A DNA stretch of 64,000 nt from Actinoplanes oblitus (lineage in GTDB: Bacteria; Actinomycetota; Actinomycetes; Mycobacteriales; Micromonosporaceae), in the NCBI RefSeq assembly GCF_030252345.1, contig NZ_CP126980.1, forward strand, positions 310,001 through 374,000, written 5' to 3'. Every line of letters begins with the position of its first letter. Positions within the stretch are counted from its first letter, which is position 1. Both the position numbers and the translations under genes were made by a program. This document shows, in pieces, positions 9,519 to 17,381 of the stretch. Below the pieces are notes generated by a model. The model saw only the letters and a program-made list of their open reading frames with translations. It was not told where the DNA came from and searched no databases.

Positions 9519-9526
9519 AGCACGCT

Positions 9527-9539
9527 CCGAAAGTTTCGG
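9527..9539. promoter_or_regulatory. CGAAAGTTTCG palindrome, candidate xylanase-regulon operator
   Basis: CCGAAA-G-TTTCGG is a perfect 13-bp palindrome nine bases upstream of the esterase ATG. Streptomyces xylanase promoters carry a near-identical conserved palindrome (CGAAA-C/G-TTTCG). Half-site-like CTTTCGG and GTTTCGG also occur at 9677-9683 and 9697-9703, close to the xylanase start, so both divergent genes are probably controlled together. Confidence 0.6.
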
Positions 9540-9714
9540 GAATATCCGGGACAGATCTTCGTAACGTAGAGCTGCCCATCTATGGCGTCAAGAGCGGAAT
9601 ATCGGCTACAGCGCCATGCGAACGCTCGGACGATCATCGATGGACACTGTTGACGGGAGCGGACATGGTGCATAACGTTTCGGCATGTCACCGTAACTTT
9701 CGGAGGCACTACAA

Positions 9715-10827
9715 ATGAGATTTGGACGCATCGCCGCGTTCCTCGCGGTCGGCCTGGCCGTGGCCGGTTCCACGCCGGCCAGCGCACACCCGGGCTCCGC
9801 TTCGCCCCTGGCCGGCGCACAGCCGGGCTCGGCTTCGTCCCTGGCCGGCGCGCACCCCCGGTCGGACGACGGGTCGCTGCGGGCCGCGGCGCGCGGCACC
9901 GGCGTGCGTGTCGGCACCGCCGTCGACATGGCGGCACTCGCGGCCGACGACCCCTATCGGGCCGCCGTGGCCCGCGAGTTCGACACGGTCACCCCGGAGA
10001 ACGTGATGAAGTGGGAGGTCGTCGAGCCCCAGCCCGGGGTCTACGACTGGACCGCAGCCGACCAGCTTGTCGCGTTCGCCCGGGAGAACCACCAGCTGGT
10101 TCGCGGGCACACCCTGGTCTGGCACAGCCAGAACCCGTCCTGGCTGACCGAGGCGAACTACACTCCCGCCCAGCTGCGCGCGCTGCTGCGCAAGCACATC
10201 CTCGACGAGGTCGGGCACTTCAAGGGCAAGGTGTGGGCCTGGGACGTGGCCAACGAGGTCTTCAACGAGGACGGCACGCCGCGCGACACCATCTGGCTGC
10301 GGGCGCTCGGGCCGAACTACATCGCCGACGCGTTCCGCTGGGCCCACCAGGCCGACCCCAAGGCGCTACTGTTCCTCAACGACTACAACAACGAGGGCGT
10401 CAACGCGAAGAGCGATGCGTACTTCGCCCTGGTCAAGCAGTTGCGGGCGGCCGGCGTGCCGGTGCACGGCTACGGCATGCAGGGTCACCTCGCGATCCAG
10501 TACGGTTTGCCGGACACCGTCCTGACCAACGTCCAGCGTTTCGACAAGCTCGGCCTGAGGACCGCGTTCACCGAGGTCGACGTGCGGATGCTGCTCCCCG
10601 CCGACGCCGCCAAGGTGCAGGCGCAGACCGAGGGGTTCAACCTGCTGCTGCGCGCCTGCCTGCTGGTGCGGCACTGTGTGTCGTACACGGTGTGGGGCTT
10701 CACCGATAAGTACTCATGGGTGCCGGGCGTCTTCGACGGACAGGGCTCGGCCACCCCGATGGACGAGAACCTCCAGCCCAAGCCCGCCTACGAGGGCCTA
10801 CGCGAGACGTTCCTGCTCGCCGGCTGA
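9715..10827 (+). CDS. Secreted GH10 endo-1,4-beta-xylanase
   Basis: 370-residue endo-xylanase that hydrolyses internal beta-1,4 links of xylan outside the cell. A Sec signal (RFGRIAAFLAVGLAVAGSTPASA) is followed by a low-complexity linker of two 11-residue repeats (AHPGSASPLAG, AQPGSASSLAG), then a single GH10 barrel from about residue 57. Acid/base Glu181 lies in WDVANEVF and nucleophile Glu287 in TAFTEVDVRM; TPENVMKWE and HTLVWHSQ substrate-site motifs are intact. No carbohydrate-binding module follows. ATG has GGAGG eight bases upstream. Divergent from the GDSL esterase and followed by a strong hairpin terminator, so it is monocistronic. Confidence 0.96.
   Translation: MRFGRIAAFLAVGLAVAGSTPASAHPGSASPLAGAQPGSASSLAGAHPRSDDGSLRAAARGTGVRVGTAVDMAALAADDPYRAAVAREFDTVTPENVMKWEVVEPQPGVYDWTAADQLVAFARENHQLVRGHTLVWHSQNPSWLTEANYTPAQLRALLRKHILDEVGHFKGKVWAWDVANEVFNEDGTPRDTIWLRALGPNYIADAFRWAHQADPKALLFLNDYNNEGVNAKSDAYFALVKQLRAAGVPVHGYGMQGHLAIQYGLPDTVLTNVQRFDKLGLRTAFTEVDVRMLLPADAAKVQAQTEGFNLLLRACLLVRHCVSYTVWGFTDKYSWVPGVFDGQGSATPMDENLQPKPAYEGLRETFLLAG
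9784..9864 (+). repeat. 33-bp tandem repeat in xylanase linker
   Basis: Two full 33-bp units (9784-9816, 9817-9849) and the start of a third encode A-H/Q-PGSAS-P/S-LAG. They lie directly after the signal peptide and before the catalytic domain, where they act as a variable linker. Confidence 0.7.
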
Positions 10828-10839
10828 CGGACCGAGACC

Positions 10840-10872
10840 AGGCTGCGCCGGCACCGTCCGCCGGCGCAGCCT
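10840..10872 (+). terminator. Hairpin terminator after xylanase
   Basis: AGGCTGCGCCGG (10840-10851) and CCGGCGCAGCCT (10861-10872) form a perfect 12-bp stem with a 9-base loop, starting 13 bases after the xylanase stop. It is followed by CTCGTCCC rather than a clean T-run, common in GC-rich actinobacteria. Confidence 0.75.
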
Positions 10873-11184
10873 CTCGTCCCCTGCCTCCCGCGCTGCCGTT
10901 GCCTTGCGCGCCGCCTTTCCCTCGCTCCGCTAGCCGCTCCGGGCCGTCCTGCCCCCGGGGCGCTCTTACTTCCGCGCCGCTCAGCGTTCCGCGTCGCTTC
11001 TCAGGCCAAGATCAACTTCAAGACCTTCATTGCCACGGCCCGCGCTGATAACTGATCGCCGCTCCCGCGGGGACCCTTCCGGGCCGGGCAGGACGCTGGC
11101 GCGTCCAGAACGCCCGACCCGAAAGGGCGACGTCCGCGGGTGGTTGCGACGTGCCGAACCCAAACCCACCGCGACCGGTCTCGG
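10873..11184. other. Intergenic region without a recognisable gene
   Basis: Between the xylanase terminator and the end of holB. Reading frames here have no convincing protein character and no ribosome-binding site, and no further strong hairpin or repeat was seen. Confidence 0.5.
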
Positions 11185-12384
11185 TCAGCCTTTCCAGAGG
11201 TTCAGCATCATGGCTTCGACGGCGATCTCGGGTTTGACGTTCTGGTTGATGGACTCGCGGCAGGCCAGGACCGCCTCCAAGCGCCGAAGGGTGCTCTCCG
11301 GGGTCCATTTGCGCGCCGCGGCCCCGGACTGCGCGGCGACGTCGCCGTGCACCACGGCGACCGGTGCGCGCAGCGCCGTGATCAGCACGTCCCGGTAGAA
11401 GCCGGCCAGGTCGACCAGTGCCCGGTCCAGCGCGTCCCGCTGCGCCCTGGTGGCCCGCGACTTCTGCCTTTTCTCCAGGTCCTTGAGTTGCCCGGCGGAA
11501 CCGCGCATCGCCCCGGCCGCGCCGCGCCCGGTGCCGCCCGCGCCGAGCGCCTGCTCCAGCGCCGAACGCTCAGCAGCGTCCGGTTCCGCCACGCTCGCCG
11601 CGGCCTCGGCCTTGGCCGCCGCGACAAGCGTCGCCGCCACGTCGAAACAGGCACCGACCCCGGTCAGCCGTTTCGGCACGGCCAGCACGGCTTCCCGGCG
11701 GGACCGGGCCTCCGCGTCGGCGGCCAGCAACCGCGCCCGGGTGATGTCACCCTGCGCCGCGGCCGCCGCCCAGGCAGCCGTGTCGGAGGCCATGCCGTCC
11801 CGGGCGACCAGCGCCGCCGCCACCGCGTCGGCCGGCGGCTGACGCAGCGCCACCACCCGGCACCGGGAACGGATCGTCACCGAGATGTCATCCGGATGGG
11901 TGGACGGCGTGCTGAGCAGGAACACCGTCCGCGGCGGCGGCTCCTCGATCGCCTTGAGCAGCGCGTTGCCGGCCGCCTCGGTGAGCCGGTCGGCGTCCTC
12001 GATAACCACCACCTGCCAGCGGCCGCCGGACGGCGCGGTGGCCGCCCGCAACACCAGCGCCCGCATCTCGCCGACCCCGATGGAGAGGCCCTCCGGCACG
12101 ACGAACCGCACGTCAGCATGCGTTTTCCCGAGCACCGTGTGGCAGCCGTGGCACTCCCCGCAGCCGCTCCCGTCCCGCTCACACTGCAACGCCGCGGCAA
12201 ACGCCCGCGCCGCCAGCGACCGCCCCGACCCGGGCGGCCCGGTGAAAATCCAGGCGTGCGTCATCGCCCCACTGGCCACCGGCTCCCCGGCGGCCACGCG
12301 TGCCGCAGCCCCAGCCGCCCGCCGAAGCGTCTCGACCGGCTCGTCCTGGCCCACCAGGTCAGCGAAGACATCCCGCACACTCAC
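11185..12384 (-). CDS. holB: DNA polymerase III subunit delta'
   Basis: 399-residue clamp-loader AAA+ subunit that helps load the sliding clamp. The GTG at 12384 (VSVRDVFADLVGQDE) matches the family N-terminus; an ATG 29 codons upstream would add a non-conserved stretch. The P-loop is the degenerate GPPGSGRS at 49-56. A four-cysteine zinc site is Cys68, 75, 78, 81 (CERDGSGCGECHGC). VVIEDADRLTEAAGNALLKAIEEPP and the sensor/SRC motif STPSTHPDDISVTIRSRC are split across residues about 110-160. The C-terminal third is the helical collar domain. The PSP1-domain gene that usually follows holB lies 4.1 kb away on the opposite strand. Confidence 0.93.
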   Translation of the reverse strand: MSVRDVFADLVGQDEPVETLRRAAGAAARVAAGEPVASGAMTHAWIFTGPPGSGRSLAARAFAAALQCERDGSGCGECHGCHTVLGKTHADVRFVVPEGLSIGVGEMRALVLRAATAPSGGRWQVVVIEDADRLTEAAGNALLKAIEEPPPRTVFLLSTPSTHPDDISVTIRSRCRVVALRQPPADAVAAALVARDGMASDTAAWAAAAAQGDITRARLLAADAEARSRREAVLAVPKRLTGVGACFDVAATLVAAAKAEAAASVAEPDAAERSALEQALGAGGTGRGAAGAMRGSAGQLKDLEKRQKSRATRAQRDALDRALVDLAGFYRDVLITALRAPVAVVHGDVAAQSGAAARKWTPESTLRRLEAVLACRESINQNVKPEIAVEAMMLNLWKG

Positions 12385-12564
12385 CCGACGATGGTATTGC
12401 CACCCTCCGACAATCCCCGTCCCGCCTCGGTTCGCGGACACGGCCCCTTGCCGCCGCGACTTGCTGTCCATCCGCCCGCCCCGCCCGCCCTTGCCGCCAC
12501 ATCATCGCGCCCGGCTCATCGCGTGAACCGGCTTTGGCCGTATCGTCGCCCTGACGCAGCGTAA

Positions 12565-12615
12565 TGATCCACAGGATTCTCGGTGACTGTCAGTCCCCCG
12601 CGGAAGTTATCCACA
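12565..12615. promoter_or_regulatory. Two DnaA-box-like 9-mers upstream of holB and the YbaB-like operon
   Basis: TTATCCACA at 12607-12615 is a perfect DnaA box and TGATCCACA at 12565-12573 a one-mismatch box, same orientation, 42 bp apart. Both lie in the 314-bp gap between the divergent holB and YbaB-like genes, otherwise without a gene. This could mark DnaA-controlled transcription; two boxes are too few for an origin. Confidence 0.4.
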
Positions 12616-12698
12616 GAGGACGCCGCGCCCCGGAAAACACCGGTAGATTCTCCTAGCGGAACGCGACGGCAAGCTGACGCGTGGTGAGGAGCCGGTGC

Positions 12699-13025
12699 AT
12701 GGCCCGGGAGATCGACGAGGCATGGATCGATGAGGCGATCGATCGGTACAAGCGCGTCGAGGGCCTGCGCGCCGATTTCGACCGGGCCGTGGCGGCGCAT
12801 CAGGTGTCGGTGCATTCGCCCGATCAGTCCATCGAGATCGTGGTGACCGCCGCGGGGGACATCGTGGACGTCCGGGTGCACGGCGGCCTGCGCCAGCGTG
12901 ACCAGGCCGAGTTCTCCCGGCAGCTGCGCGCCGTCGTCACCAGTGCCACCGAGGCGGCCCGCTGGGCGCGGGAGAAGCTGCACGCCGAGGTTTTCGGATC
13001 GCTCCACCCCCTGGAAGGCCGCTGA
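12699..13025 (+). CDS. YbaB/EbfC-like small protein
   Basis: 108-residue protein resembling the YbaB/EbfC nucleoid-associated family: an N-terminal helix (IDEAIDRYKRVEGLRADFDRAV), a short beta core (SIEIVVTAAGDIVDVRVHGG) and a C-terminal amphipathic helix. YbaB proteins bind DNA as dimers, but in Micromonosporaceae divergent copies often sit beside type VII secretion-like genes, as here. The ATG at 12699 has GAGGA eight bases upstream; an in-frame GTG 18 bases earlier lacks one. First gene of a three-gene operon, with one base between its stop and the next ATG. Confidence 0.7.
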   Translation: MAREIDEAWIDEAIDRYKRVEGLRADFDRAVAAHQVSVHSPDQSIEIVVTAAGDIVDVRVHGGLRQRDQAEFSRQLRAVVTSATEAARWAREKLHAEVFGSLHPLEGR

Positions 13026-13026
13026 C

Positions 13027-13323
13027 ATGGATCAACTCGCCGACCACATCGACCGGGCCGCCGAGACGCTGGCCACGATGGACCGACGGGTTCCCGGCCT
13101 GCTGCCAGCCGCTGCCGCGTTCGGCGCCGACGACGCCGGTCGCCCGGGCCGGGTCGGGCAGCGCCTGCACCAGGAGTTGGGTGCCGTCCTGCGGGCGCGG
13201 GCCGATGAGGCCGCCGGGCTGGCCCGGCGACTGTCCGATCTGTCCGATGCGGTGCGGTCCAGTGCCCGGGACTATGCCGAGACCGACACGGCGGTCCAGC
13301 ACCGCTTCCTGCGAGGGCTCTGA
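13027..13323 (+). CDS. EspC-like type VII secretion-associated small protein
   Basis: 98-residue, almost wholly helical protein. The central alternating pattern (LHQELGAVLRARADEAAGLA) and the C-terminal DYAETDTAVQHRFL stretch resemble the EspC/DUF2580 and WXG100-type helical hairpins found with type VII secretion loci. There is no signal peptide, as expected for that pathway. It sits between a YbaB-like gene and a larger WSG-motif protein, and its TGA overlaps the next ATG by one base, so the three are co-translated. No EccC/EccB-type secretion component is present in the window; export is inferred. Confidence 0.6.
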   Translation: MDQLADHIDRAAETLATMDRRVPGLLPAAAAFGADDAGRPGRVGQRLHQELGAVLRARADEAAGLARRLSDLSDAVRSSARDYAETDTAVQHRFLRGL

Positions 13324-14240
13324 TGGCCGGGACACCGGCGGTGGAGGCCCCGCGAGACCGGCTCGATCCGCTGCTGGCAGCCGCCGAGCCGTTGCTGAGC
13401 CGGGTCGACGAGGTGCTCGCCGCGGTGGGCGCACCGGCCGGTCACGACGTCTGGCCGGAGCTGCGCCGCGTCCGGCTGCTGCCCGGCGACGCGGTGCGCG
13501 CGGTCGCCGCCCTGCATCCGGCGGCGATCGCCGAGCCGGTGGCCGAACTGCGCGCCCAGGCTCGCGCGTGTGCCGCGACCGCTGACGCGTTGCCGCTGGT
13601 CACTGACTGGTCCGGCAGTGCGGCCGAGGCCTACGAAACGGCTCGCCGCCGCACCGCCGAGCAGCTCAACGCCGGTCCGGACAGCCTGTCCCGCCGGATG
13701 ACCGCCACCGCCGACCTGGCCGACGCCCTCACCGACTGGATGACCCGGACACGCCGCGACCTGGCCGTCACCCTGGCCGACGTCCTCATCTCCGCCCCGG
13801 CTCTCACCCTCACCGCCGGCCCCGCCACCGGGGGCCCGCTCGATGGCCTGATGGACGCCCAGTTCCTCGGATCGCTCAGCGGCCCCCTCGCGGGCTCACC
13901 AAGCGGCCTCCTCGCCGACACGCCGGGCGGCCCCTTCACCGGCTCGCCGGGCGACCCCTTCACCGGTTCGCCGGGCGGCCCACTCGCCGGCTCGCGGGGC
14001 GGCCCACTCACCGGCAGACCGAGCGGCTCACTCGTCGGCTCGCCGGGCGGCCTGTTCGCCGGCACGCCGAGCGGTCCGTCCGCCGGTCCGGCTTCCCGCA
14101 CCGGTCTCCCCAGCCCCGAGGAGGCCCGGGCCGCCGCCGACATCGCCGCCGTGCTGCTCGCCGCGGTCGCCAACAGCTACGACCGCGCCGAGGACCTCCT
14201 CGACGCCGCCGTCGACCTCAAGACCGCGCAGCCGGTTTGA
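13323..14240 (+). CDS. WXG-type helical protein with octapeptide-repeat insertion
   Basis: 305-residue protein in three parts. Residues 1-180 are helical with a WSGSAAEAY motif near 100, resembling the WXG turn of type VII substrates. About 187-256 is a low-complexity insertion of nearly nine octapeptides of the form G-P-L-A-G-S-P-G. The last 45 residues return to a helical sequence (EEARAAADIAAVLLAAVANSYDRAEDLLDAA). No signal peptide or membrane segment. The start overlaps the previous stop (TGATG). Size and layout suggest a secreted or surface-exposed partner of the upstream EspC-like protein. No precise family could be assigned. Confidence 0.6.
   Translation: MAGTPAVEAPRDRLDPLLAAAEPLLSRVDEVLAAVGAPAGHDVWPELRRVRLLPGDAVRAVAALHPAAIAEPVAELRAQARACAATADALPLVTDWSGSAAEAYETARRRTAEQLNAGPDSLSRRMTATADLADALTDWMTRTRRDLAVTLADVLISAPALTLTAGPATGGPLDGLMDAQFLGSLSGPLAGSPSGLLADTPGGPFTGSPGDPFTGSPGGPLAGSRGGPLTGRPSGSLVGSPGGLFAGTPSGPSAGPASRTGLPSPEEARAAADIAAVLLAAVANSYDRAEDLLDAAVDLKTAQPV
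13881..14090 (+). repeat. 24-bp tandem repeat encoding an octapeptide
   Basis: About 8.75 copies of a 24-bp unit, in frame, encoding variants of G-P-L/F-A/T-G-S/T-P-G/S. Copies vary at third and some first positions, so the array is old or under length selection rather than newly expanded. Confidence 0.8.
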
Positions 14241-14679
14241 CTGAGCAGTCCACGGCGGTGTGGGTCGCAGTCCCTGCTGTCGGCCATATTCGCCGACGGT
14301 GCGACCGGGCCGAATACCCGCCGATCGCCTTGAGATCTACGCCGCAGGTCTGACGGCGCGACTACAGAGGACGTTCGCTCATGTGGCGGGCCGCGCTACA
14401 ATGCGGCCCGCAACGCTCAGTCCGGAATGGTCACGCCGGGTCCGGGCTGGCCACGCCGGGTCCGGGCTGGCCACGTCGAGCCCGGGCTGGCCACGTCGAG
14501 CCCGGACTGGCTACCGACGCGACCGAGGGGCAGCCACGCGGACCGTAGCTGTCTCCCTCGGCGCCGGAGTGGGACGTCACTGGGATGGCAGCCGGAGGCG
14601 TCTCAACTGGCTCATCGATCTCTCGGACTACACAGAGTGATTCTGTGCAACTACCCTTGGTAGCTGATCGGCGGAATCG
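14241..14679. other. Intergenic region with tandem repeats, no gene recognised
   Basis: 439 bp between the convergent octapeptide-repeat protein and LPVTG-protein genes. It contains the 20-bp repeat array listed separately; since 20 is not a multiple of three, reading frames through it are unlikely to be coding. Confidence 0.5.
14420..14519. repeat. Five tandem copies of a 20-bp repeat
   Basis: Units start at 14420, 14440, 14460, 14480 and 14500, with consensus GTCCGGGCTGGCCACGTCGA. The first and last copies are the most diverged. Each unit holds the near-palindromic CCGGGCTGGCCACG. Confidence 0.8.
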
Positions 14680-16338
14680 CTACTGCGGACGCCGGCGCCG
14701 GGAACCCAGCAGGAACGCGAACGCGCCGCCGACCAGCAACCCGGCTCCGGTGATGACCACCGGGGCCAGTTGGGGACCGGTGACCGGCAGTGTCGTCGCG
14801 GCCGGTCCGCGGCCCGTCTCGGCCTCCCGCCGACCCGTCTCGACCTCCCGCCGGCCCGGCTCCGGGGCGACCGCCGCCGCCTCCAGCACCCCGATGCCGA
14901 GGTCCGCGACGAGCGCGGGCGATCCGTACCCGGTCTCGCCCCGGCCCTTCCCGGCGGCGCGCAGCACCGACACCTTGACCGCGGTAGCGCGGGCCGCCAG
15001 CGCGTGGCCCTTGGAGGCCTGCCGGACGTCACCGAGCGCCACCCGAACGATGGCCTTCCCGGCCGGCGCACTCTCCTGCCGCGCCTCGCCGTCCCCGGAC
15101 GACGGGACCGGCAAGCCGGGAATCGACGGCACCGGCGAGCTCTTCGACGGCAGCACCGGCGACGGCGACGACTCGGTCACCGGGCCCAGGTCGCCCACCG
15201 CCACGTCGATCCGGTCGGTGGAGGTCTCCAAACGCGTACCGGAAACTCCGGGTCCGGACACCTCGACCACCGCGGGTTGGAAGCGGACCTCGCCGCCCTC
15301 GCTCGCGGACATGCTGACCCGCAGGGTCGGCGCCCGCAGGATCCGGATGCGGACCTCGCCGCCGGCGATCTCGATCCGGCCGGCGGTCATCGTCGCCGAG
15401 GCGACCGATCGCCCGCGGCCGGCCTTGCCGTCCAGGCTGGTGCTGCTCACGGCCGAGGACTTCGACGGTACGCGGATCAGCTCCCCGCCGAACCGCACCT
15501 GGTCGAGCTGAACCGACGACCGGGAGATCGTCCCGTCGCCGGACCCGCACCCGAACGCCGGCTGCCATCGGGCGTGCGCGGTCATCGCGCCGCCGCCGAC
15601 CCGAATGGGTCCGAACCGCTTCGGCCCGGTGTGCTGCTCAACCGGATCGGGGTGTGACGGCGGCGCCTGCCGAAGCACCTGCTCGGCAGCGGGCGCCCCG
15701 GCGACGCGTCCGTTGAGGATCATTCCCGCGGCAGCCGACTTCACCGGCGCGTCCGCGATCATGACGCTCCGCGCATCGCCCAACCCGACGCCGGCGATCA
15801 CGGATTTCGCGTCGCCGCCCGCCCGAGCGCCGCCCGCCCGAGCACCGCTCAAGCCAGCCCGATCGCCGCGCATGGCGGCCGGGACGACGTTGCCTGCCCG
15901 AGCGCCGCGAAATGCCGCCGGAGCCGATTCGTCCCCGTCGCTCGTCGAATCCGAGTCTGAATCCGAGTCCGAATCCGAATCCGAGCCGGAGTAGTCGTCC
16001 GCATCCGTGCCGGAGCCGGAATCCGAGCTCGCGTCGGAGCCCGACCCGGGGTCCAACTCCTCCAACACTTCCCCCGCACTGTCCGCCGGCGAGGGCGTCA
16101 CCGAAGGCCGCTCCCGGCTGTCCCGCCGCCGCAGCCCCGCACCATGCTCCCGCTGGACCGCCGCCCCTTCCGGAAGTTCCCATCGCTCCACCCGGAGCAC
16201 CTCCGACTCCGCCTGAGCCGCATACCGCTGCGCCCGGGCGCAGGCTTCCACAGCGGCGAACGCCGGAAGCGGGATGCTCAACGTGCCGGCGAACCCGAGC
16301 GCGGCGACACTGGCGGCCAACGACCTGGCGGGTGTCAT
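14680..16338 (-). CDS. LPVTG-anchored cell-surface protein with Ser-Asp run
   Basis: 552-residue precursor of a wall-anchored protein. Residues 1-29 are a signal peptide (ASVAALGFAGTLSIPLPAFA). Residues 98-138 are a Ser/Asp/Gly run with seven consecutive SD pairs. The middle has a valine-rich, probably beta-structured region (about 250-390), then a Pro/Ser-rich segment. The C-terminus is a textbook sorting signal: LPVTG at 517-521, a hydrophobic helix and RRRR at 548-551. A sortase would link the Thr to the cell wall; none is encoded here. Function unknown; SD runs elsewhere act as extended stalks. It converges with the type VII-like operon. Confidence 0.75.
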   Translation of the reverse strand: MTPARSLAASVAALGFAGTLSIPLPAFAAVEACARAQRYAAQAESEVLRVERWELPEGAAVQREHGAGLRRRDSRERPSVTPSPADSAGEVLEELDPGSGSDASSDSGSGTDADDYSGSDSDSDSDSDSDSTSDGDESAPAAFRGARAGNVVPAAMRGDRAGLSGARAGGARAGGDAKSVIAGVGLGDARSVMIADAPVKSAAAGMILNGRVAGAPAAEQVLRQAPPSHPDPVEQHTGPKRFGPIRVGGGAMTAHARWQPAFGCGSGDGTISRSSVQLDQVRFGGELIRVPSKSSAVSSTSLDGKAGRGRSVASATMTAGRIEIAGGEVRIRILRAPTLRVSMSASEGGEVRFQPAVVEVSGPGVSGTRLETSTDRIDVAVGDLGPVTESSPSPVLPSKSSPVPSIPGLPVPSSGDGEARQESAPAGKAIVRVALGDVRQASKGHALAARATAVKVSVLRAAGKGRGETGYGSPALVADLGIGVLEAAAVAPEPGRREVETGRREAETGRGPAATTLPVTGPQLAPVVITGAGLLVGGAFAFLLGSRRRRPQ

Positions 16339-16495
16339 GACGATTCCTTTCGACGCGAGCCGCCGGGGGCGGCGTCTACGGGACTGGCCAACGAAGGTCG
16401 ATTGGGCCGGTTGCGCGGCATCTATGCGACAACCCTCGCGGGTAGTTCAAAACCGGCATTTGGTACGGCAACCCGAGGGTCGTAGGGTTGTCGGC

Positions 16496-17335
16496 ATGGG
16501 CATGCTGTGCGCGGTCAGCTTCAACCGGTACGGCCGCCTCTACTACCTCGATCCGGGTGAGTTCTCACCGTCGGTCGGCGACCGCGTGCTGGTGCCGACC
16601 GACGACGGTCCGGAGGTGGCGGAGTGCGTCTGGGCACCGCAATGGGTCACCGAGGACACCGACGGGTTCCCCAAGATCATGGGGATCGCCGCCGATGACG
16701 ACCTGCGCCGCGACGAGCTGCTGCGCAAGCGCAAGGCCGAGGCCAAGGTCGCCGCCAAAAAGCTGATCAAGGCGCACGAGCTGCCGATGAAGGTGGTGGC
16801 TGTCGATCATGTGCTGGACCAGGGCGGTGCCGGTGGCCCGCGGACGACTATCTACTTCACCGCGCCGCACCGGGTCGACTTCCGCTCACTGGTCCGCGAT
16901 CTCGGCGCCACCCTGCACTGCCGGGTCGAGCTGCGCCAGCTCTCCGCCCGCGACTCGGCCCGCGTCCAGGGCGGCATCGGCTCGTGCGGACGCGACCTGT
17001 GCTGCGCCACCTTCCTGACCGATTTCGAGCCGGTCACCATCCGGATGGCGAAAGATCAGGACCTGCCGCTCAACCCGCTGCGGATCTCCGGCGCCTGCGG
17101 TCGCCTGATGTGCTGCCTCAAATACGAGCACCCGCTATATCAGACATTCCAGGCATCCGCCCCCACGATCGGCAGCCGGGTCACGACCCCCGAGGGCGAC
17201 GGCCGGGTGGTCGCGCACAGCGTTCCGAAAGATGCGGTGGTGGTGCGCCTCGACGCCGACGGCTCCCGTTGCTCGTGCTCCCGAGCCTCGGTCTGCGCCC
17301 CACGCCAGGCTCACGACGCGCATTACAACCCATAA
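16496..17335 (+). CDS. PSP1 C-terminal domain protein (RicT/YaaT-like)
   Basis: 279-residue soluble protein of the PSP1/RicT family. In Bacillus RicT joins a complex that carries Fe-S clusters and affects RNA processing and development; the role in actinobacteria is unclear. Cysteine clusters GSCGRDLCCATFL (about 162-174) and CGRLMCCLKYEH (about 202-213) are the family's metal/Fe-S motifs. There is a further Cys-rich tail, SRCSCSRASVC. MGMLCAVSF is the usual start; an ATG two codons on is also possible. The gene is often next to holB, but here a four-gene block separates them. Confidence 0.9.
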   Translation: MGMLCAVSFNRYGRLYYLDPGEFSPSVGDRVLVPTDDGPEVAECVWAPQWVTEDTDGFPKIMGIAADDDLRRDELLRKRKAEAKVAAKKLIKAHELPMKVVAVDHVLDQGGAGGPRTTIYFTAPHRVDFRSLVRDLGATLHCRVELRQLSARDSARVQGGIGSCGRDLCCATFLTDFEPVTIRMAKDQDLPLNPLRISGACGRLMCCLKYEHPLYQTFQASAPTIGSRVTTPEGDGRVVAHSVPKDAVVVRLDADGSRCSCSRASVCAPRQAHDAHYNP

Positions 17336-17381
17336 AACCCGATTTTCCGTACGCACTCCGCACGCTCCCGCCCCGCACGGC

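Noticed and set aside
14260..14640. Open frame of 126 codons between convergent genes
   Set aside because: Runs through the 20-bp tandem repeat, Arg-rich, no ribosome-binding site.
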